Assembly (NCBI GenBank): GCA_030152625.1
Contig: JASLJD010000132.1
Span: forward strand, 1-8,029
From: Erysipelothrix sp.
GTDB lineage: Bacteria; Bacillota_I; Bacilli_A; Erysipelotrichales; Erysipelotrichaceae
Direction: 5' to 3'
Length of the DNA: 8,029 nucleotides
Program-made: the position numbers and the translations under genes
In this document: one piece after another, positions 1-4,345 of the stretch
Position numbering within the stretch: position 1 is the stretch's first letter
Layout of the letters: every line of letters starts with the position of its first letter
The notes under the pieces: generated by a model
Database searches by the model: none
What the model was told of the DNA's origin: nothing
Seen by the model: only the letters and a program-made list of their open reading frames with translations

Positions 1-240
1 CGAACGAATCATAAAATCCTTTAAAATCTTGTTTAAAGCATGACCAATATGAATTTCTCCGTTAGCATATGGTGGCCCATCATGTAAAACAAACTGTGGC
101 GCACCTTCCCTCTTTGATAACATTTTCTGATACATGTTTTCTTTTTCCCATCGTTCTTGAATTCTAGGTTCTTTCTTTACAAGGTTCCCACGCATTTCAA
201 AGTCTGTACGTGGTAAGTGTAAAGTCTCTTTATATCCCAT
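1..240 (-). CDS. ileS: Isoleucine--tRNA ligase, N-terminal 80 residues (partial)
   Basis: Class I aminoacyl-tRNA synthetase that charges tRNA-Ile with isoleucine in the cytoplasm. Only the first 80 codons are present; the reading frame is open to base 1 and the rest lies outside the window. The N-terminus (MGYKETLHLPRTDFEMRG) is typical of bacterial IleS. Residues 53-74 carry the nucleotide-binding signature HDGPPYANG followed by the HIGH motif at 64-67 and ALNKILKD, a spacing specific to the Ile/Val/Leu synthetase group and closest to IleS. The ATG at 240-238 is preceded by AGGAG (255-251) with a 10-base spacer. The T-box with an ATC specifier just upstream independently supports isoleucine. 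It lies directly downstream of sepF and divIVA, a common order in Bacillota. Confidence 0.97.
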   Translation of the reverse strand, partial: MGYKETLHLPRTDFEMRGNLVKKEPRIQERWEKENMYQKMLSKREGAPQFVLHDGPPYANGEIHIGHALNKILKDFMIRS

Positions 241-281
241 ATTTCTTTCACTCCTCTTTCTATCCTTAAGTCATTGCAAAT

Positions 282-314
282 AAAAAACGTCCTTATCAGC
301 AAATAAGGACGTTT
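282..314 (-). terminator. Intrinsic terminator of the ileS T-box
   Basis: A perfect 12-bp stem, AAACGTCCTTAT (314-303) with ATAAGGACGTTT (296-285), closes a 6-base loop and is followed by a short run of T on the minus strand. It ends transcription before ileS when tRNA-Ile is charged, because its 5' strand then is not captured by the antiterminator. Confidence 0.93.
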
Positions 315-496
315 AAAACGCGGTACCACCTTAGTTCGTAAATAAATTACGCACTCTTATGAAATTTAACGCATTTCAACGTGTCTTCTACTCTTTTTCA
401 AAGACAAAGCTCCCAAGTGATATCAAAGGAAGTTTTTGTTTCGCTTTCACCAACCGCGAAATCTCTTTTGTCCATTTTATTCCTTCGACTTGTCTT
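282..496 (-). promoter_or_regulatory. T-box riboswitch leader of ileS (isoleucine, ATC specifier)
   Basis: tRNA-sensing transcription attenuator, read on the minus strand. The T-box AAGGTGGTACCGCG is at 332-319. AAGG (332-329) and GCG (321-319) can pair with CCTT (308-305) and CGT (311-309) to form the antiterminator, leaving a bulge that starts TGGT to bind the ACCA end of uncharged tRNA-Ile. The same CGTCCTT is the 5' strand of the terminator, so the two folds exclude each other. Upstream are AGAGA (466-462), a distal hairpin TTTCGC/GCGAAA (461-456 and 444-439) with loop GGTTGGTGAAA, and the specifier ATC at 421-419 in the context GATATCACTT. The basal helix is best drawn as AAGACAAG (496-489) with CTTTGTCTT (409-401), which places the Stem I 5' strand inside divIVA. 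A shorter alternative pairs 472-465 with 409-403. No convincing promoter is visible just upstream, so transcripts probably come through divIVA. Confidence 0.95.
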
Positions 497-956
497 GTTC
501 TTCGCTTAAATATTCAAGGTTCGGTGCTTGCGGTAAGGCAAGATCATCAATAACCTCATTCAATTGTTTTATTTTTCCTTGCAATTCGTTACGCAAATCA
601 TGAGATTGATCTGAGATACGAGCTATTTCGACCAATATTTGTCGTGCGGAAGACATTGCCTCTTGCACAATCATATCTGCATTATCGTAGGCACGTTCGA
701 TAATTACATTGGCTTCTTTCAAAGCTATTCGAGCCATTTCTTCAGCTGCTTTCTCTTTCACATTTAAATCCGCAAGGATTTGATCGTACTCTGATTTTAA
801 AAAAGCTTTTTGCTTCAACAACAAATCAATCCGCTTGCGATATAAATCATTTTGCTTTTGAAGAACCTGAAGATCTTGCTCTACTTTTTGCAGATGTTTA
901 TCAACCTCAAAACGGTCATAGCCTTTGCGCTTAATACGAAATTTTTCTTTCGTCAT
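477..956 (-). CDS. divIVA: DivIVA-domain cell-division/polarity protein
   Basis: A 159-residue, highly charged coiled-coil protein. Residues 6-29 hold a DivIVA/GpsB-type core (KGYDRFEVDKHLQKVEQDL), and residues about 30-135 are almost continuous coiled coil, with a short acidic tail ending DKSKE. DivIVA proteins bind negatively curved membrane at septa and poles and recruit division or wall-synthesis partners. Its place between sepF and ileS is the usual one. Oddities: the usual N-terminal stretch before the RGYD core (in B. subtilis about MPLTPNDIHNKTF) is nearly absent, and the position matching the membrane-inserting phenylalanine appears to be Arg10. An in-frame stop lies seven codons upstream with no ATG, GTG or TTG between, so the start is not simply mis-called. 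The start is 2 bases after the sepF stop with only a weak GGA as ribosome site, suggesting translation coupled to sepF. Confidence 0.9.
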   Translation of the reverse strand: MTKEKFRIKRKGYDRFEVDKHLQKVEQDLQVLQKQNDLYRKRIDLLLKQKAFLKSEYDQILADLNVKEKAAEEMARIALKEANVIIERAYDNADMIVQEAMSSARQILVEIARISDQSHDLRNELQGKIKQLNEVIDDLALPQAPNLEYLSEEQDKSKE

Positions 957-958
957 AT

Positions 959-1378
959 TTATGAATCCAAGTCTTCAAGATTCATGCTAATTTCTCCTTC
1001 GACACCAATTGTTTTTGGTGTGCAAAGAATCACGTTGTGCCCGATTTTTTGAATTGATCCATCGAGCGCAAAAACAACACCGGTTAAAAAGTCAATTGTT
1101 CTTTGAGCATAGTCTCTTTGAAGACGATGTAAATTAATCACCGCTGCTCGACGATCTTTAAGATAACGAGCAACCTCCTCCGCCTCCTCAAAAGAACGCG
1201 GCTCAAATAAAACCATTTTTGTATCTGCTGGCAATGCTGGACCTCCTTGCGTTTTGGGTTCTTCATATTCACTGAGCCCTTCGGCTTCTTCTTCCGTTAA
1301 TTCAAGATATTCTTCATAATCTCCATAGTCGTCATCAATTGGCGACAAAATACTCTTAAACTTATCTTTAAAGCTCAT
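959..1378 (-). CDS. sepF: Cell division protein SepF
   Basis: A 139-residue SepF, which binds the FtsZ C-terminal tail and tethers and bundles FtsZ at the membrane during septation. The N-terminal residues 1-11 (MSFKDKFKSIL) fit the short amphipathic membrane-anchor helix. Residues 14-50 are an acidic, low-complexity linker rich in Asp, Glu and Tyr. Residues 54-128 form the conserved SepF domain, with EPRSFEEAEEVARYLKDRRA, INLHRL, RTIDFLTG and KIGHNVILCTP. Length and layout are normal. The ATG follows GGAGG (1390-1386) with a 7-base spacer and an extended -10 promoter lies upstream, so it is first in a sepF-divIVA unit. The ylmG and ylmH genes often found between sepF and divIVA are missing here. 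Confidence 0.96.
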   Translation of the reverse strand: MSFKDKFKSILSPIDDDYGDYEEYLELTEEEAEGLSEYEEPKTQGGPALPADTKMVLFEPRSFEEAEEVARYLKDRRAAVINLHRLQRDYAQRTIDFLTGVVFALDGSIQKIGHNVILCTPKTIGVEGEISMNLEDLDS

Positions 1379-1401
1379 ATCTAAACCTCCACTTAAGTAG
1401 T

Positions 1402-1410
1402 ATTATAGCA
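1402..1410 (-). promoter_or_regulatory. Extended -10 promoter for sepF-divIVA
   Basis: On the minus strand TGCTATAAT (1410-1402) gives a perfect -10 hexamer with the TGn extension. The hexamer 17 bases upstream (TTATTT) is a poor -35, as is usual for extended -10 promoters. The predicted start of transcription, near 1395, falls inside the 8-bp palindrome ACTTAAGT (1391-1398). No terminator separates it from hpf, so readthrough from hpf may also feed sepF. Confidence 0.75.
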
Positions 1411-1432
1411 CAAGTTTCTAAAAGAAATAAAC

Positions 1433-1972
1433 CTATGCATCCTTCTCTACTTCAAGAAGACCGTAGTCTCCATCATAGCGCTTATAAACAACCGCAATCT
1501 CGTTAGTTTCATCATCAGTATAAATGAAGAAAGTATGTCCGAGCATCTCCATCGCTAAGATTGCATCATTTAAATTCATCTTTTCTGCAAACACTGTTTT
1601 GGTACGAACAAGTTCTGCCTCTTCTTCGCCTTTATCTTCTTCAATCATCCGTAAGAATGTTTCTGTTAAGCCTTCCTGATTCTTCTTAGAAATACGTGTT
1701 TTGTGACGGCGGATTTGTGATTCAAGTTTATCAACCGAACGATCAAGTGCTGTGTAAAAATCTTCAGTCATCACTTCTGAGCGTAAAATACCAAGCTTCG
1801 ATGTAATCGTTGTTTCTACTTGAACACCTTCAGGATACACATCAACAACAACATTTGCACGGAAGGTATCATCGACTTCGAAATATTTCTCAAGGAATGC
1901 TAACTTGTCTTCCACTGCAGTGTGCATTGCATCTGTGATATCAACATTTTTACCATGAATATATATATACAT
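1433..1972 (-). CDS. hpf: Long-form ribosome hibernation promoting factor
   Basis: A 179-residue long HPF, which inactivates ribosomes in stationary phase by occupying the mRNA/tRNA channel of the 30S subunit and joining two 70S particles into a 100S dimer. Residues 1-98 are the basic beta-alpha-beta-beta-beta-alpha ribosome-binding domain, starting MYIYIHGKNVDITDAMHTAV and ending in a basic segment (RRHKTRISKK). Residues 99-120 are an acidic linker. Residues 121-175 are the C-terminal dimerisation domain with LVRTKTVFAEKMNLNDAILA, MEMLGHTFFIY, and ETNEIAVVYKRYDGDYGLLE. The ATG follows AAGGAGG (1989-1983) with a 10-base spacer. It starts 27 bases after the phospholipase-like gene with no terminator visible, so it is probably in the ald operon. 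It is not next to secA or prfB, its usual neighbours in many Bacillota. Confidence 0.96.
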   Translation of the reverse strand: MYIYIHGKNVDITDAMHTAVEDKLAFLEKYFEVDDTFRANVVVDVYPEGVQVETTITSKLGILRSEVMTEDFYTALDRSVDKLESQIRRHKTRISKKNQEGLTETFLRMIEEDKGEEEAELVRTKTVFAEKMNLNDAILAMEMLGHTFFIYTDDETNEIAVVYKRYDGDYGLLEVEKDA

Positions 1973-1999
1973 AATAAGCCATCCTCCTTTTATAAATGC

Positions 2000-2983
2000 T
2001 TATTTTTTATAAACTGGATTAAAGTATTTCATTTCTAAATCTTGGGCCAAACCGTTATCATAACGACGGTCTTGAATAATATCATTGAGGTCTTGACGAT
2101 GACCATCTAAGACTTCCTCAAGTGCTTCAAGAAGATCGATTCCTAAATCAATCGACTCTTCGTAAAGATCGATGAAACTTTGATTGCTTTGAATTTTCTG
2201 ATCACTCGGATTACACCATGTCTCATGCTTTAAATTAAGAACATCGCGTTTAGCGTCGAGCTCTGAATTCACAACATGACTTGAAAACGCCCAAGGTTCT
2301 GCAACTCTATTCTCTAAACTGCGAATAATCGGCGTCACAAGATTGTGTGGATCATATAGAAAACTGAGCACTTTCCTAAACGAAACAATGGCTTCTTCGA
2401 TGACATCCGGCCTTATATAAATACCGTGTACTTTCGCAAGGTTTTGTTGATAAAAAGTTGCGATATATCTTCGCTCATCTTCGCTTACGTCAACAAAGTT
2501 TTTAACATTCACATCGGAGAGTTTCTTCCGTTTATAGTATGTAATCATCAAAGCATCAATCATTGACTCGTAACGATAATGCCAATAGGCACTTTCTCCT
2601 GAAAGAGGGCCGCTACGATAAAAAACAAATGGATGAGCCGTAGAATCGAGACTCCAATGCAAAAGATGCCCGGCAAGATAAGAGAGCAAAACATCGTATC
2701 GTTCAGGATTTTTCACCTTATCGAGCTCTTTAAACATTTGCTCATAGAAGGCATTGATTCGTTGCTCGTGAACGATCGAACCATAATTAGCAATAATTTT
2801 ATTCAATTTCTGATCCTGCCAAGGAAAAACCTTATAATAAAACAGCATATCTGGACCGTTACTTCCAAGCAAAAACGATCTTGGATAAGCTTCAATTGCT
2901 TGTTTAACTTTTGATGTCTCTAGTCGATTAAATACATCAAGAGCCATCAAACCATGTGTTACAACATTTGGAATGACGGCCAC
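2000..2983 (-). CDS. Zinc-dependent phospholipase C family protein, no signal peptide
   Basis: A protein of up to 327 residues, matching by motif the zinc-dependent phospholipase C/S1-P1 nuclease fold. Numbered from the GTG, visible candidate ligands are His10, Asp45 (GSNGPDM), His72, His106 or His109, Asp113, His117 (HLLHWSLDSTAHPF), His135 and Glu139 (YWHYRYES). The H-x3-D and H-x3-E spacings match those of Bacillus cereus phospholipase C, so the metal centre looks intact. There is no signal peptide and no processed N-terminal Trp, so it is probably cytoplasmic and its substrate is unknown. The C-terminal half, after about residue 155, has no motif I recognise. The start is uncertain: the GTG at 2983-2981 overlaps the AGGAGG (2988-2983), while ATT at 2974-2972 lies 8 bases after it, which would give a 324-residue protein. 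The next in-frame ATG (codon 13) would remove His10. It lies 36 bases after ald and is probably cotranscribed. Confidence 0.85.
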   Translation of the reverse strand: MAVIPNVVTHGLMALDVFNRLETSKVKQAIEAYPRSFLLGSNGPDMLFYYKVFPWQDQKLNKIIANYGSIVHEQRINAFYEQMFKELDKVKNPERYDVLLSYLAGHLLHWSLDSTAHPFVFYRSGPLSGESAYWHYRYESMIDALMITYYKRKKLSDVNVKNFVDVSEDERRYIATFYQQNLAKVHGIYIRPDVIEEAIVSFRKVLSFLYDPHNLVTPIIRSLENRVAEPWAFSSHVVNSELDAKRDVLNLKHETWCNPSDQKIQSNQSFIDLYEESIDLGIDLLEALEEVLDGHRQDLNDIIQDRRYDNGLAQDLEMKYFNPVYKK

Positions 2984-3019
2984 CTCCTCTTCTTATACAT
3001 CTATTGTATCAAGAAATCA

Positions 3020-4147
3020 TTAAACTTTCATTATTTTTTCTATCTTTTTATATTCCACATGCGGGAAAGACAAGGTTTTCGCAACCGACTCATTGCAAAC
3101 ATTCCCTGCATGAGTATTAATGCCTTTTTCAAAGCCTGAAATTGTGTCTACCAAATAATCCAAACCATGATTTGCAATCGTTAAAGCATAAGGGAAGCTT
3201 GCATTGGCCAAAGCGATTGTTGACGTTTTAGGGACCGCCCCTGGCATGTTCCCTACAGAATAATGAACAATATCATCGACTAAATATACAGGATCCTCAT
3301 GACTGCTCATATGACTTGTTGCAAAACACCCTCCTTGGTCAATCGCTACATCGACCATCACAGAGCCTGCTTCCATTAAAGCAAGATGCTCTCGTCGAAC
3401 AAGTTTAGGTGCTTTTTCCCCACGGATTAAAACACTGCCAATGACCACATCCGCTTTGCTCAATTCTTTTCTTAGATTACTTTCATCACTGTAAAGCGTC
3501 TCAACTTGACCCGAAAAAACGGTTTCGATATAAGCGAGACGATCTAAGTCGCGATCTAAAACAGTTACACTCGCCCCCGTCCCAATCGCTGCTTTTGCGG
3601 CACTCATACCCACTTCTCCGCCACCAATAATCAATACATGGCCGCGGCGAACACCCGGAACCCCCGATAAAAGAATACCTTTACCACCATAGGTCGTTTC
3701 CAAATACTTCATCCCTTGCTGAACAGCAAGTCGTCCAGCCACTTCTGACATTGGCTTCAACAAAGGCAAACGACCCTTTGCATCCTCCAAAGTCTCATAA
3801 GCAATACCGGTGATTTGCTTTTCTAACAATATTTCTGTTAATTCCGGATTATCCGCTAGATGGAAATAACCCATAATCATTTGCCCTTCTTGCATGTATG
3901 CGTACTCATTCTTTTGTGGTTCTTTCACTTTGATCATGAGTTCAACATTCTTCCAAACATCTTCGGCTGAATCAAGCATTTGAGCTCCTGCTTCTCGATA
4001 TGCTTCATCGCTAAAGCCACTACGAAGCCCCAATCCCGATTCAAGATACACCTCATGACCTTGTTGTACATATTCATAAACATGTGCAGGAATCATTCCA
4101 ACACGTGCCTCTGAAGGTTTTCGCTCTTTCACACTGCCAAGCTTCAT
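3020..4147 (-). CDS. ald: Alanine dehydrogenase
   Basis: NAD-dependent oxidative deamination of L-alanine to pyruvate and ammonia, reversible, in the cytoplasm. The 375-residue length is normal. All residues expected from characterised enzymes are at the expected positions: Arg15 and Lys75 (VKEP) for substrate carboxylate and carbonyl, His96 as catalytic base, and Asp270 (VAIDQGG). The NAD-binding Rossmann fold begins at about 170 (HVLIIGGGEVGMSAAKAA) with Asp198 (VLDRD) positioned for the adenosine ribose. The C-terminal part HYSVGNMPGAVPKTST is also diagnostic. The ATG at 4147-4145 follows AGGAGG (4161-4156) with an 8-base spacer; the ATG 7 bases upstream is in another frame and too close. 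It is first in a probable ald-phospholipase-hpf operon and divergent from mgtA. Confidence 0.97.
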   Translation of the reverse strand: MKLGSVKERKPSEARVGMIPAHVYEYVQQGHEVYLESGLGLRSGFSDEAYREAGAQMLDSAEDVWKNVELMIKVKEPQKNEYAYMQEGQMIMGYFHLADNPELTEILLEKQITGIAYETLEDAKGRLPLLKPMSEVAGRLAVQQGMKYLETTYGGKGILLSGVPGVRRGHVLIIGGGEVGMSAAKAAIGTGASVTVLDRDLDRLAYIETVFSGQVETLYSDESNLRKELSKADVVIGSVLIRGEKAPKLVRREHLALMEAGSVMVDVAIDQGGCFATSHMSSHEDPVYLVDDIVHYSVGNMPGAVPKTSTIALANASFPYALTIANHGLDYLVDTISGFEKGINTHAGNVCNESVAKTLSFPHVEYKKIEKIMKV

Positions 4148-4178
4148 CCTTCATTCCTCCTACCATCTAATAATCAAA

Positions 4179-4207
4179 ATCATAGCACATTTGAAATAAA
4201 TCGTAAA
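4179..4207 (-). promoter_or_regulatory. Promoter of ald
   Basis: On the minus strand TTTACG (4207-4202) is a -35 with 4 of 6 consensus bases, followed after 17 bases by TATGAT (4184-4179) with a TGn extension (TGCTATGAT). The predicted start is near 4172, giving a 5' leader of about 25 bases that carries the AGGAGG ribosome site. The motif TGTGCTATRAT is shared with the sepF promoter. Confidence 0.75.
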
Positions 4208-4209
4208 AC

Positions 4210-4220
4210 TAAAGCCTTTA
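4210..4220. promoter_or_regulatory. Candidate operator dyad, copy 1
   Basis: TAAAGCCTTTA is a perfect 11-bp dyad (5-base arms around a central base). It lies between the back-to-back -35 regions of ald and mgtA, where a bound protein could affect both. A matching copy, TAGAGCCTCTA, is at 4306-4316. The regulator is unknown and the site is inferred from symmetry and repetition alone. Confidence 0.35.
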
Positions 4221-4224
4221 TTAA

Positions 4225-4253
4225 TTGCTTAGATAGCCCCGATTTGATATAGT
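4225..4253 (+). promoter_or_regulatory. Promoter of mgtA
   Basis: TTGCTT (4225-4230), a 17-base spacer and TATAGT (4248-4253) with the TGn extension (TGATATAGT). The start of transcription should be near 4260, leaving a leader of about 82 bases before the mgtA start. It is back to back with the ald promoter; the two -35 hexamers are 17 bases apart. Confidence 0.65.
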
Positions 4254-4258
4254 TTTAT

Positions 4259-4341
4259 CATAGAAGCTTTAGTAAAAAGCCATCAAGGTTTTGATAGTTT
4301 TTTATTAGAGCCTCTATGCACGTAAGAAAGGGGAAATATAT
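4259..4341 (+). promoter_or_regulatory. Structured 5' leader of mgtA, possible regulatory RNA
   Basis: The leader can fold into an outer stem CATAGAAGC (4259-4267) with GCCTCTATG (4310-4318), 8 of 9 pairs. This encloses a hairpin from AAAAAGC (4274-4280) and ATCAA (4282-4286) to TTGAT (4291-4295) and GTTTTTT (4297-4303), whose T-rich 3' side resembles a weak terminator. An alternative hairpin GCTTT (4266-4270) with AAAGC (4276-4280) excludes both. CCTCT (4311-4315) could also pair with the mgtA ribosome site AGGGG (4329-4333) when not held in the outer stem. This looks like a possible switch for a magnesium transporter, but it does not match the M-box, yybP-ykoY or fluoride riboswitch patterns I know. 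All pairing was judged by eye. Confidence 0.4.
4306..4316. promoter_or_regulatory. Candidate operator dyad, copy 2
   Basis: TAGAGCCTCTA is a perfect 11-bp dyad in the mgtA leader, about 50 bases after the predicted start. It differs from copy 1 (4210-4220) by a symmetric pair of changes that preserve the dyad (consensus TARAGCCTYTA). A protein bound here would block elongation into mgtA. It also overlaps the outer RNA stem, so its symmetry may serve the RNA instead. Confidence 0.33.
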
Positions 4342-4345
4342 ATGA
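4316..4345 (+). CDS. Possible 9-codon upstream ORF overlapping the mgtA start
   Basis: ATG at 4316-4318 opens a 9-codon frame, MHVRKGKYI, whose TGA (4343-4345) overlaps the mgtA ATG (4342-4344) as ATGA, the arrangement used for translational coupling. Its own ribosome site is poor (only TAGAG just upstream) and its ATG sits in the 3' strand of the putative outer leader stem. It could be a regulatory leader peptide or a chance frame. Confidence 0.25.
   Translation: MHVRKGKYI

Noticed and set aside
359..553. Open frame on the plus strand across the T-box and the divIVA end
   Set aside because: It runs antisense to a well-supported T-box and divIVA, and its product has no recognisable features.
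1391..1398. Palindrome ACTTAAGT at the sepF start of transcription as an operator
   Set aside because: Only 8 bp, no second copy noticed in the window, and likely to occur by chance in AT-rich DNA.
1960..1972. ATATATATA run at the hpf start as a phase-variable repeat
   Set aside because: It encodes the normal HPF start MYIYIHGK and is only about four units long; the N-terminus is conserved in the family.
3001..3015. Small inverted repeat (ATACA/TGTAT) between ald and the phospholipase-like gene as a terminator
   Set aside because: The copies are only 5 bp, AT-only but for one pair each, with no T-run following on the minus strand; too weak to terminate.
2633..3139. Plus-strand frames over the phospholipase-like gene and the ald end
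   Set aside because: Both oppose supported genes; the apparent hydrophobic stretch in the second is a by-product of AT-rich DNA.
4208..4273. Inverted pair ACTAAAGC (4208-4215) and GCTTTAGT (4266-4273) as a riboswitch closing stem
   Set aside because: The left half lies upstream of the mgtA -35, so it would not be in the mgtA transcript; at most it is a DNA element.
4148..4341. M-box or yybP-ykoY metal riboswitch before mgtA
   Set aside because: The leader after the predicted start is only about 82 bases, and I cannot find the conserved cores of either class; listed instead as an unclassified leader.
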